From contig NZ_JACCFO010000001.1 in assembly GCF_013410565.1 (NCBI RefSeq), positions 3,348,001 through 3,412,000 of the forward strand: a stretch of 64,000 nt of DNA. Reading direction: 5' to 3'. Origin of the DNA: Streptomonospora nanhaiensis. GTDB lineage: Bacteria; Actinomycetota; Actinomycetes; Streptosporangiales; Streptosporangiaceae. The notes below the pieces were generated by a model. The model saw only the letters and a list, made by a program, of their open reading frames with translations, searched no databases and was not told the origin of the DNA. The translations under genes were made by a program, and so were the position numbers. Below are positions 14,300 through 21,734 of this stretch, one piece after another; position 1 is the stretch's first letter; each line of letters begins with the position of its first letter.

Positions 14300-16315
14300 T
14301 CACCGCTTCGCGCCGTCGAGGGCGGACACCGGGGCGCCGTCCACCCCGAGGCGCCGGGCGGTGCTCAGCAGCTCCTCCAGCTGCGGGGTGTCGGGGCCGC
14401 CCCGGCTGATGAGGCGCGCCAGCAGCGCCGAGATGGTGAGGTTCTTGACGTCCTCGGTGCCCAGCGAACCCAGGGCGCGCGTCAGGTCCTCGGGCAGGCT
14501 CTGCGAGCCGTTGAGCCAGGGCCCGGCCAGCGACTGGGCGACGTCGGAGTGCCGCACGAACCCGTCGACCGCCTTGCCCATGCCGATCGAGCCCACCATG
14601 CGGTCGAAGAACATGCCGTCGCCGCCCACGATGTTGATGTCGGCCTTCTCCAGCCCGGTGGCCAGCACCGTGGCCTGGGCCTCGGCGATCTGGCGCTGCA
14701 CGTCGATCCCGGCCAGGCGGACGTCCTTCTCGGTCTCCAGGCGCAGGCGGTACTCCTCGTGGCCGCGGCTGACCTCGTCGAGGGCGGCCATGGCGCCGGC
14801 CTTCTCGTGCAGGCCCTCGGCCTCGGCCTTGAGCTTCTCGCGCACGCCCTCGGCGGCGGCGAGCGCCTTCTCGCGCTCCACGGCGGCCTCGGCGCGGCCG
14901 ACCTTCTCGATCGCCTCGGCGTCCTGCTCGCGCACCTGCACGGCGGCCAGGCCCTCGGCGGCGGCCTCGGCCCTGATGCCCTCGGCGCTGCGGATCTTGG
15001 CGCGGGTGTCCAGTTCGGCGGCCTGCTGGCGGGCCTCGGCCAGGGTCAGCTCCTCGGCGGCGCGGTGCCGGGCGGCCTGCTCGGCGGCCTCGGCGGCCTT
15101 GATGTCCTTGACCAGGTTCTGCTGGGCCTCGGCCTCGGCGAGGATCACGGTGGCCTGGCGGTCGCGCTCGGCCTCCTCGACCGCGCGCAGCCGCTTGATG
15201 CTCTCCTCCTGCTCGGCCACGGTCCGATCGACCGCGACGCGCTCGCGCACGACCTCGGCGACCGCGCGCTTCTCGGCCTCGACCTCCTTGTCCTTGGCGA
15301 TGCGCGACAGCTCGGTCTCGCGCTCGCGGCCGATGACCTCCAGCATGCGGTCCTTCTCGATGCGCTCGGTCTCGATGGAGATCACCCGCTCGCGGTTCTT
15401 CTCGGCCACCGCGATCTCGCGCTGCTGGTTCTCCCGCTGCACGCCCAACTGCTCGTCGGTGCGCAGGTGGGCCTGCTGCGCCTTCAGCCGCTCCTCGGCC
15501 TGGACCCGCTGGATCTCGGCCTCCTCGCGCGCCTGCATGGTCTCGATCTCGCGCTTGGCCTTGGCCTCGGCCTCGGCGCGGCGGCGGCGCAGCTCCTCGC
15601 GGGCCTCCATGGCCTCGGTCTGCTGCCGGTCCTTCTCCTTGGCCTCGTCCTGTTCGAGCATGTGGGTGCGCTCGTTCTTGGGCTTGGTCAGCTCGGTGAT
15701 CTTGAGGATGCCCTGGGCGTCGAGGATGTTGTCGGGGTCCAGCTGCTCCTTGGGCGTCTGCTCCAGGTAGTCGATCGCGGCGTCGTCCAGGACGAACCCG
15801 TTGAGGTCCTGGCCGATGACCTCCATGATGCGGTCGCGGAACTCCACCCGGCGGGTGTAGAGGTCCTCGAAGTCGAACTGCTTGCCGACGGTCTTCAGCG
15901 CCTCGGCGAACTTCGCGCCGAACAGGTCCTGCAGCTTCTCCTTGCTGCTGGCGTTCTCCACGCCGATGAGCTTGGCCACCCGCAGCACGTCCTCGGTGGT
16001 GTGGTTGACCCGCACGAAGAACTTGATGCTGATGTCGGCGCGGATGTTGTCCCGGCAGATCAGCCCTTCCTTGCCGGAGCGCTCCAGCTCCATGGTCTTG
16101 ACCGAGATGTCCATGATCTCGCCCTTGTTCAGCACCGGCAGGAGCACGGCACCGGTGAAGGTGACGTCGACCCGGCGGGCCTTGGACACGATCAGCGCCT
16201 TGCCCTGCTCCACCTTGCGGAACAGCCGCATGAGCGTGATCAGCAGGCCGATGACGATGAGCAGTACGACGGCGATCAGCACGCCGACCCCGATGGTGAT
16301 GGTGCTCGTGAGCAT
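14300..16315 (-). CDS. Flotillin/YqiK-like SPFH protein (671 aa)
   Basis: Membrane-microdomain scaffold protein. Residues about 6-30 form one transmembrane helix (GVGVLIAVVLLIVIGLLITL); residues about 35-200 are the SPFH/PHB domain (KVEQGKALIVSKARRVDVTF, later VIGQDLNGFVLDDAAIDYL); residues about 230-560 are a long Ala/Glu-rich coiled coil with repeated EAEAKAKRE/RAEAAVERE patterns typical of flotillins; the last 100 residues carry the conserved C-terminus (VGGDGMFFDRMVGSIGMGKAVDGF). It lies between an OB-fold membrane protein and a giant ATPase, like the yqiJ-yqiK pairing in enterobacteria. Likely job: organise a membrane platform for the ATPase. Confidence 0.92.
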   Translation of the reverse strand: MLTSTITIGVGVLIAVVLLIVIGLLITLMRLFRKVEQGKALIVSKARRVDVTFTGAVLLPVLNKGEIMDISVKTMELERSGKEGLICRDNIRADISIKFFVRVNHTTEDVLRVAKLIGVENASSKEKLQDLFGAKFAEALKTVGKQFDFEDLYTRRVEFRDRIMEVIGQDLNGFVLDDAAIDYLEQTPKEQLDPDNILDAQGILKITELTKPKNERTHMLEQDEAKEKDRQQTEAMEAREELRRRRAEAEAKAKREIETMQAREEAEIQRVQAEERLKAQQAHLRTDEQLGVQRENQQREIAVAEKNRERVISIETERIEKDRMLEVIGRERETELSRIAKDKEVEAEKRAVAEVVRERVAVDRTVAEQEESIKRLRAVEEAERDRQATVILAEAEAQQNLVKDIKAAEAAEQAARHRAAEELTLAEARQQAAELDTRAKIRSAEGIRAEAAAEGLAAVQVREQDAEAIEKVGRAEAAVEREKALAAAEGVREKLKAEAEGLHEKAGAMAALDEVSRGHEEYRLRLETEKDVRLAGIDVQRQIAEAQATVLATGLEKADINIVGGDGMFFDRMVGSIGMGKAVDGFVRHSDVAQSLAGPWLNGSQSLPEDLTRALGSLGTEDVKNLTISALLARLISRGGPDTPQLEELLSTARRLGVDGAPVSALDGAKR

Positions 16316-16653
16316 GAGGGCGGTTCTCTTTCGTCCTGGGGGGGTGTCAGTGGATCGGGGCCCGGCGCGCGACGGGTTGGGCGCGGGCGGGGCGGGCGGA
16401 CAGGGGGGCGGCGGGGCAGAGGGCGCGCGAGCGGCGGGCGGCGTGCGGGGAGGGAGGCGCCGGAGGGGTCAGGGGGCCGCGCCGGCGGCGCGGCGGGGAG
16501 GGGGCGGACGGGGGACGGGCGAACGCGCGCGGGTGGTGGGGGCCGCCCCGGGGCGGGCGCGTTCCGCGAGGAGGGCCGCTGTGCCGATGGGACGCCGCGG
16601 CGGAGGCGCGGGTTCCGCGCGGCGCCGGGCCCGGGGGCGGGCGGGCGCGGGGC
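16316..16653. other. Intergenic, no gene seen
   Basis: 338 bases between the OB-fold gene and the flotillin gene. The sequence is extremely GC-rich with long purine-biased runs on the + strand (GGCGGGCGGAC type); reading frames here are not protein-like. No clear promoter or terminator hairpin could be singled out. The gap leaves room for a separate flotillin promoter. Confidence 0.5.
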
Positions 16654-17136
16654 TCAGGCCGGCTGCCCGGGGTCCAGCGCGGTGCCGAAGGCGGTCACGC
16701 GGTACACCCCGCTCCGGTCGTCGTAGTCGAACACCAGCGCGGTGGCCCCCGTGGACAGCCGCTCCTCGCCGATGGTGCGCACCTCGATCAGCGAGGACGA
16801 GCCGTCGGCGAGCCGGACCTCGGCCTGGCCGAACCCGGAGTCGACCCGGCCGGTGCGCACCAGGCAGGTCTGGCCGACGAAGTCGGCGCCGCGCCGCCGG
16901 CGCTCCTCGGGCAGCAGCCGGCGCAGCCCCAGCACGGCGGCGCTCGTGGCGCCCCAGGCGGCGATCACCGCGGCGACCATGACCAGCAGGCCCAGGGCCA
17001 CCAGCATCGGCGTGGAGGCGTTCAACGAGTCGATCAGCACGGCACCCACCAGGCTCACGATCCAGGCAGCGGCGATCAGCGGCGACAGCGCGGCGGTGAC
17101 CGGTACGCCGCCGTGCCCGACCGCGCCGGACCGCAC
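16654..17136 (-). CDS. YqiJ/NfeD-like OB-fold membrane protein (160 aa)
   Basis: Two or three hydrophobic helices in the first 80 residues (LIAAAWIVSLVGAVLI; MLVALGLLVMVAAVIAAWGATSAAVLGL), a basic linker (RRLLPEERRRRG) and a C-terminal beta domain of about 70 residues (DFVGQTCLVRTGRVDSGFGQAEV, then a strand ending in ALVFDYDDRSGVYRV). That layout is the YqiJ/NfeD type, in which an OB-fold partners an SPFH protein. It precedes the flotillin on the same strand. Starts a few codons in are possible. Function as flotillin partner is inferred from context. Confidence 0.75.
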   Translation of the reverse strand: MRSGAVGHGGVPVTAALSPLIAAAWIVSLVGAVLIDSLNASTPMLVALGLLVMVAAVIAAWGATSAAVLGLRRLLPEERRRRGADFVGQTCLVRTGRVDSGFGQAEVRLADGSSSLIEVRTIGEERLSTGATALVFDYDDRSGVYRVTAFGTALDPGQPA

Positions 17137-17200
17137 GTGCGGTTTGACCCTAGCTGAGGGGGGTTGTCGGCCTGGAGACCGTGGGAGCGGCCGGAACCGG

Positions 17201-18619
17201 TCAGCGTGCGGGGCGGGCGGAGGCGCCGCCGCGCGGTCGGCGCCACAGCAGGAGCGCCAGCAGCGCCCCGGCGAGCGCGGTGGTGGCCGTGACCGGGACG
17301 AACGCCGCCTGGAAGCCGCCTCCGGCCTCCAGCACCACCCCGGCGGCCACCGTGACCACCACGGTGGTGAGGAACCCGCTCATGTTGACCAGGCCCGAGG
17401 CCACCCCGGTGCGCTCGGCGGGCAGGCCGTCGCGGGCGAAGTCGAACGACAGCGCGGGCGCGATGACCGACCCGGCCGCGCTGACCACCAGGACCGCCAC
17501 CACCACGGGCGCGGGCGGCAGCCCGCCCGGCCAGCAGACCACCACCAGCCACGCGGCGGACAGCAGCACCACCAGGCCGGTGGCCAGCGGGCGGCGCACC
17601 CCGGGGCGGCGGCCCACCACGGCGCCCAGCAGGGGCGAGATCCACAGCACCCCGGCGCCCACGACGGACAGCAGGGCGCCCGCGGCCGCGGAACTGAAGC
17701 CCACGCCCTCCACGAGGAAGGGGTAGCCCCACAGCACGCCCAGGGTGGTGAAGGGCGGCATGACGGCGGCGTGGTGGGCCATGCCCAGGCGCGGGCCGTG
17801 GGCGGCCAGCGCCTCGCGCACGGCGGCCCAGGCGCGCACGGGCGGGTGGGCGCCGCGCACGGGCGGGTGGGCGCCGCGCGCGGGCGCGGGGCCGGGGCGG
17901 TCGCGCACCACGAGCAGCACCAGCAGCAGCATCAGCAAAGTGATGCCGGAGAAGAGCAGGAAGGCCCACGTCCAGCCCAGGCCGTGCAGGGCGAAGGACA
18001 GCGGGGCCACGCTCGCCGCCTGTCCCAGGCCGCCCACCACGCCGGTGAGGGCGCTGACCAGGGAGTAGCGCGAGCGCGGGAACCACAGCGCGGCCAGCCG
18101 GATGACGTTGAGGAAGGTGACGGCGTCGCCCAGGCCGATGAGCACGCGCCCGGCGATGGCCGCCTCGATCCCCGGCGCCAGCGCGAACAGGGCCACGCCC
18201 GAGGCCATCGCCACCAGGCCCATGGTCAGCGAGGCGCGCGGGCCCACGCGGTCGGCGAGCAGGCCGGTGGGGACCTGGAGCACCACGTACACCAGCAGCT
18301 GGAGCATCGGCAGCATGGAGAGCACGGCCGGGCCCACGTCGAACCGCTCCTGGGCCTCCAGCGCGGCGGCGCCCAGGCCGTTGCGGTGGAACATGGCCAG
18401 GAAGTAGACGGCCACCCCGATACCCCACACCCACCACGCGCGGGCGCCGCCGGGCGGCTCCAGGGGCGCGGGCGCCGCCCCCACGGCGGGCTCCTCGGGT
18501 TCGGCGGGTACACCGGGGTCCCCGGCGGCGGCCGGGGCCGCCGGATTGAGCCGGTCACCGGATGAATCGGCGCGCGGGCGGTCCGGGTGGTTCCGAAGGG
18601 AGGCGGGGAGGTCGCTCAT
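17201..18619 (-). CDS. Major facilitator superfamily transporter (472 aa)
   Basis: Integral membrane secondary transporter of unknown substrate. After a 55-residue Pro/Ala-rich cytosolic N-terminus there are 12 predicted helices. The loop between helices 2 and 3 carries [13 protein letters not shown], the MFS motif A (G-x-x-x-D-R-x-G), and the matching half-site LLGAVVGRRPGVRRP is in the second half. The central loop (about 205-225) contains an exact duplication of seven residues, RGAHPPV. It lies 64 bases upstream of the OB-fold gene on the same strand, so joint transcription is possible but not shown. Confidence 0.9.
   Translation of the reverse strand: MSDLPASLRNHPDRPRADSSGDRLNPAAPAAAGDPGVPAEPEEPAVGAAPAPLEPPGGARAWWVWGIGVAVYFLAMFHRNGLGAAALEAQERFDVGPAVLSMLPMLQLLVYVVLQVPTGLLADRVGPRASLTMGLVAMASGVALFALAPGIEAAIAGRVLIGLGDAVTFLNVIRLAALWFPRSRYSLVSALTGVVGGLGQAASVAPLSFALHGLGWTWAFLLFSGITLLMLLLVLLVVRDRPGPAPARGAHPPVRGAHPPVRAWAAVREALAAHGPRLGMAHHAAVMPPFTTLGVLWGYPFLVEGVGFSSAAAGALLSVVGAGVLWISPLLGAVVGRRPGVRRPLATGLVVLLSAAWLVVVCWPGGLPPAPVVVAVLVVSAAGSVIAPALSFDFARDGLPAERTGVASGLVNMSGFLTTVVVTVAAGVVLEAGGGFQAAFVPVTATTALAGALLALLLWRRPRGGASARPAR
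17838..17879. repeat. Perfect 21-bp tandem duplication inside the MFS gene
   Basis: Two identical head-to-tail 21-base units (17838-17858, 17859-17879) adding seven residues to the cytosolic loop between helices 6 and 7. The frame is kept. It looks like a slippage event. Confidence 0.9.
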
Positions 18620-19310
18620 CGGCGGGCCCCGCGGGAGCGGCGGTGGGCGCGACTGGGCGCGGCGGTGGTATCACGCATCTCATCTCCACGCTACGTGCGC
18701 CGCGCGCGGCGCACAGGACCGGGGCGGGGTGGCACCCGCCACGGTGGGGCGTGTCCGGGGTTACGGGCGGACCGGCACCGGGACGGGCGTGACGGAGGAG
18801 CGGTCCGGCGCCGGGCGGGAAGACGGAGAAAAAGAGCAAGGAGAATAGAGTGCGCCCGACGGGGTAGCCCACCGGCCACCCCCACACGGCCGACCCGGCC
18901 ACCCGGCCCGCCACCAGGGGTGACGCACCGGTCGCGAACCCGGGCCGCCCGGTGTGACCCACGGCTCCGGACTCAGGGGAGCGCACCCCCGCTGACCTGG
19001 CCTCTTCCGGCCAGGGAGTCCGCAAAACCAGGCCCTGACCTGCGAAAACACAATGGCCACCGCAATGTCACCTTATTGTCAGGTGTGACATGGGCCACAT
19101 TATTGAGGGTCGACCCCTAGGGGTCGATTCCTGCTACTATCCGGAGCGCAAAGAATAACCGGGAGGTAACGACAGCCGTCTTCCCCCGGACTCTGCGCAG
19201 GATCATGAGTCACTCGCCTTACCGGCTCATGCTCTCGCCGCGGTCAGCGTGGTCGCATCAGCAGAGCGGCACCCCCACCGCGGTAACCGGACTGATCAGG
19301 AGACGTCGAA
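18620..19310. other. Long intergenic region between divergent genes
   Basis: About 690 bases upstream of both the minus-strand MFS gene and the plus-strand gene at 19311. No frame in it is convincingly coding. The right third (19050-19160) is noticeably less GC-rich and contains an imperfect inverted repeat TGTCACC...GGTGTGACA (19063-19090), the 18-base palindrome described separately, and AT-rich promoter-like sequence. The left part (18640-18900) is purine-rich and holds nothing recognised. Confidence 0.6.
19110..19140 (+). promoter_or_regulatory. Palindromic operator with promoter-like -10
   Basis: A perfect 18-base palindrome TCGACCCCTAGGGGTCGA occupies 19110-19127. Eight bases later is TACTAT (19135-19140), a good -10 hexamer, so any -35 would lie inside the palindrome. 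A regulator bound there would occlude RNA polymerase. The transcript would run toward the gene at 19311 with a leader of about 165 bases. Confidence 0.6.
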
Positions 19311-19688
19311 GTGAGTCACTGGCGGTTGAACAACCCTCGGGCCACCCGCGTGAAGTCGGCGTTGGCCAACCGCGTGAAGCACAGACCCCGCCACGCGTTC
19401 TGCGCCGAACGAGCCGTCACCGCTCTGTGGGACGAACTCGTCGCAGTCGCGATCCGCCCGATGTACCGCGCCGGAAGCTCGGACATGGCTGTGATCTCGG
19501 TCATGCGCGGTATCAACGTCTGGTGCAGTGACGGCAAGTTCTTCTGGAACGACCTCTTCGGCGGCACCGTCACCCACCCGGCCAGCGACCCCGCGGGGGC
19601 TGCGGCCCTGCTCAACTCCTTCTCCTTCCCCCTCACCAGTCCCTTCCAGCGCGGGCGCCACCACGCCCGTTCGCTCTCGGTGGCCTAG
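19311..19688 (+). CDS. Conserved-looking hypothetical protein (125 aa)
   Basis: Start is GTG with AGGAG 8 bases upstream. The N-terminal 30 residues are basic (NNPRATRVKSALANRVKHRPRH); the middle (AVISVMRGINVWCSDGKFFW, about 61-80) followed by THPASDPAGAAALL resembles small actinobacterial proteins with a VWC...F-W core ahead of an HPxxDPxGAA segment, often seen near Scr1/DUF397 genes. No catalytic motif is recognised. The last 25 residues look unrelated to such a core. Function unknown. Confidence 0.65.
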   Translation: MSHWRLNNPRATRVKSALANRVKHRPRHAFCAERAVTALWDELVAVAIRPMYRAGSSDMAVISVMRGINVWCSDGKFFWNDLFGGTVTHPASDPAGAAALLNSFSFPLTSPFQRGRHHARSLSVA

Positions 19689-19821
19689 CGACCCCGCCGG
19701 CCACCCTCTCGCGCGCCGCTGTACTGACCTAGACGCCGCCGCGCCCGGACTTGTTCCGCCTTTACCCGAAATCCCCGTGGCCATACCCGGCCACCCCGCG
19801 GCCCCGCCGCCCCCACACCGA

Positions 19822-19860
19822 AGAGCCCCAAGGGACACCGGTCCCTGGGGGCTCTCGTTT
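19822..19860. terminator. Terminator hairpin with T-rich tail
   Basis: 15-base stem with one mismatch (19822-19836, 19841-19855) and then CGTTTT on the + strand. It is closely similar to the hairpin at 23761-23793, and each is followed by DUF397-type sequence on the opposite strand. Confidence 0.8.
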
Positions 19861-19861
19861 T

Positions 19862-19995
19862 CCTCAAAGCCTTCCAGAGGCTCCCGCCGCAGAGAGCGGC
19901 GAGAAGGCGTCCCACTTGCCTGCCCGGTCGCCGGAAGGCCTCCAGCCCCCGCGAGACACCCGGCGGACAAGCCTCGTCTGCGACTATTCCCACTA
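19862..19995 (-). pseudogene. Decayed DUF397 gene fragment
   Basis: Read on the minus strand, one frame gives GRLLAALCGGSLW, matching the DUF397 ending DAFLAALRRDTL of the genes at 23811 and 24031, while the adjacent frame gives GKWDAF, matching AEWDAF just before it. A single-base deletion therefore separates the two halves. Further upstream only faint similarity (SRGLEAF against HLGHLAF) remains, and no start codon with a ribosome site or WHKSSYS-type N-terminus is found. It is a relic of a third DUF397 gene. Confidence 0.6.
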
Positions 19996-20054
19996 CCGAA
20001 CTGCATGCGAGAATAGACAGACCCGAACAGTGCTCTAGCTTCCCGGAGGCGGGC

Positions 20055-20252
20055 GTGGAGTTGCGCAAGATCGGTGGGACGTGTGAGGACGACAACTGCC
20101 CGACGTTGTATGCGACGGATCGGGGGACCGTGATCGTGCGGGGCCTGGTCGTCAGCGACGCACAGGCCCTGACCCAGTTGGGCCTGCCGACCGGCGAGAC
20201 CGCTGTCGAGGTCCCTGTGGAACTGCTGGCGAGCTTCCATGCCGGTGCTTGA
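20055..20252 (+). CDS. Small conserved actinobacterial protein (65 aa)
   Basis: GTG start with GGAGG 8 bases upstream. The product begins MELRKIGGTC and contains CEDDNCPTLYATDRGTVIVRG, then GETAVEVPVELL. This short protein is a familiar companion of DUF6879 and Scr1-type regulators in actinomycetes; it has a C-x4-C pair that could bind metal but no known fold. Its stop overlaps the DUF6879 gene by 14 bases, so the two are translationally coupled. Function unknown. Confidence 0.8.
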   Translation: MELRKIGGTCEDDNCPTLYATDRGTVIVRGLVVSDAQALTQLGLPTGETAVEVPVELLASFHAGA

Positions 20253-20784
20253 GGCGGGCGATCTGGCGGCGCTGTTCCGCAACGTCGCGTCCAGCGTGTT
20301 CCGCCTTGAGACGCTGCCGGTCTACAACCCCGTGTCCGAGGCCGACAGGCTGCGGTCCTACCTGGCCGGTGAGCCCTGCCCCAAGGATCGCGAACCGACG
20401 CCGTACATGAGGCGGGTCGCCGATCAGACCGGCCGTGGCATCGACTGCTGGCGGGTGCACGTCTTCACCGGCCCGCCCACCGACTACCTGCGCTATGAAA
20501 TGGAATGGGGCTACGCCTACAACGCGCGTTGCGGCGAGCGGATCCTCCTGTTGGACACCGCCGAGCAGCCGCGCCCTGAAGGCCTCCTAGACCAGGACTT
20601 CTGGCTTTTCGACGACACCCATGTCGTCGTCATGAACTATCGAGACGACGGCGAGTTCCGCCACCCGGAGTTGCTGGCGGCTCCGGACCTCGCCCACTAC
20701 CGCGCCCAGCGCGATCTCGCCGCGGCCAACGCCGTACTCTTCAACGAGTACTGGGAGGCCCACCCCGAATACCACCGGAACTGA
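20239..20784 (+). CDS. DUF6879 family protein (181 aa)
   Basis: Soluble protein with the DUF6879 pattern: an N-terminal SVFRLETLPVYN strand, EPTPYMRRVADQTGRGI, RVHVFTGPPTDYLRYEMEWGY in two parts around residues 70-95, and a DFWLFDDTHVVVMNY core near 120. The family has no known activity but sits almost always next to Scr1/DUF5753 regulators. Here it overlaps the preceding 65-residue gene and shares one base with the following regulator (stop TGA, next ATG), making a tight three-gene unit. Confidence 0.85.
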   Translation: MPVLEAGDLAALFRNVASSVFRLETLPVYNPVSEADRLRSYLAGEPCPKDREPTPYMRRVADQTGRGIDCWRVHVFTGPPTDYLRYEMEWGYAYNARCGERILLLDTAEQPRPEGLLDQDFWLFDDTHVVVMNYRDDGEFRHPELLAAPDLAHYRAQRDLAAANAVLFNEYWEAHPEYHRN

Positions 20785-21623
20785 TGGAGACACCGGACAC
20801 CTTCGAGCGTGAACGCGCGGAACTGGCGGACCGACTACGCCGGCTCCGCGCGGCGGCCGGCATGTCGGGGACCGCTGTGGCCGAGCGCCTGGGCTGGAGC
20901 CAGTCGAAGATCTCCAAAGTGGAGACCGGTCGGGTCACCGCGTCGCGTGACGATGTCCGGTTGCTGCTGGACCTCTACCGCGCCCCCAAGACGCAGCGCC
21001 GTGAACTGGAAGCGCGGGCCGAGCAGCTCAATGACCGTTACCGGTCCCTGAGAATGCTGCGCAAACGCGGTCTCCACCGTGTACAGGAGGACATACGGCG
21101 CGACGAGAACTCCACAGCCGTTGTGCGAACCTTCCAGCCCAGCATGGTGCCCGGCCTATTGCAGACTGCCGAGTATGCGCGGTGCGTCTTCAGCCAGCCG
21201 CTCTCCAAGGCCGGCGTCGACGTGGGCGCAGCGGTCGCCGCGCGTCTCCGCCGCCAGTCGATACTGTTCGACCCGCAACGCGACTTCAGCTTCGTCGTCA
21301 CCGAGGCGGCTCTGCGCTGGCGTATCGGGGATTCCGTGACGATGGCCGCCCAGATGGACCGGTTGGCGAATCTGTCCACGCTGGCCAACGTGCGTATCGG
21401 CGTCATCCCGTGGCGCGCCCGGGTCCCCGAGGTCCCCAAGAGCGGTTTCACCGTCCGTGACGAGCGGGAGGTGTCGGTGGAGAGCTTCACCACTCATCGC
21501 ACACTCACCGATCCGCGGGACATCGCCTTCCACCTCAGGCTTTTCGACCTGTTCGCCGACTGCGCCGTCTACGACGACGAGGCGCGCGGCTTCCTCTCCG
21601 ACCTCGCGCGCGAGCACGCCTGA
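20784..21623 (+). CDS. Scr1-type XRE regulator with DUF5753
   Basis: DNA-binding regulator of 279 residues. The helix-turn-helix is at about 15-70 (LRRLRAAAGMSGTAVAERLG, then WSQSKISKVETGR) and the DUF5753 ligand-like domain follows at about 100-275, with the signature FQPSMVPGLLQTAEYAR. Members of this group are named Scr1 family toxin-antitoxin-like regulators and usually pair with DUF397 proteins. Here the immediate partner is DUF6879 instead. It probably controls its own operon and perhaps the methyltransferase/CYTH pair just downstream, which starts 111 bases later. Confidence 0.92.
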   Translation: METPDTFERERAELADRLRRLRAAAGMSGTAVAERLGWSQSKISKVETGRVTASRDDVRLLLDLYRAPKTQRRELEARAEQLNDRYRSLRMLRKRGLHRVQEDIRRDENSTAVVRTFQPSMVPGLLQTAEYARCVFSQPLSKAGVDVGAAVAARLRRQSILFDPQRDFSFVVTEAALRWRIGDSVTMAAQMDRLANLSTLANVRIGVIPWRARVPEVPKSGFTVRDEREVSVESFTTHRTLTDPRDIAFHLRLFDLFADCAVYDDEARGFLSDLAREHA

Positions 21624-21698
21624 GTCCTGCCGAAGCTGTCGGCGGTGAGGTCGCGGCAAGAGGACTATTCCTTCTCCTTATCAATTTCTCGGACTAGT

Positions 21699-21719
21699 CT
21701 GTCTTCGTGTCCAAGACAG
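21699..21719 (+). promoter_or_regulatory. Inverted repeat before the methyltransferase gene
   Basis: CTGTCTT-N7-AAGACAG, perfect 7-base arms, 16 bases before the ATG and just after an AT-richer stretch (21660-21698) that could hold the promoter. It could be the site of the adjacent Scr1-type regulator or a leader hairpin. No way to decide from sequence. Confidence 0.5.
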
Positions 21720-21734
21720 GTCGAGGAGCAGAGG

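Noticed and set aside
9052-14409. A 1785-codon plus-strand open frame, the longest in the window
   Set aside because: Antisense shadow of the DUF3686/AAA+ gene. Its composition is repetitive (GG, HQ, AQ runs) and lacks any motif; the minus strand has intact Walker A and B.
19205-19531. ATG-initiated frame MSHSPYRLML overlapping the 19311 gene
   Set aside because: No ribosome site; most of its length is an out-of-frame reading of the 19311 gene, which has AGGAG and a more protein-like sequence.
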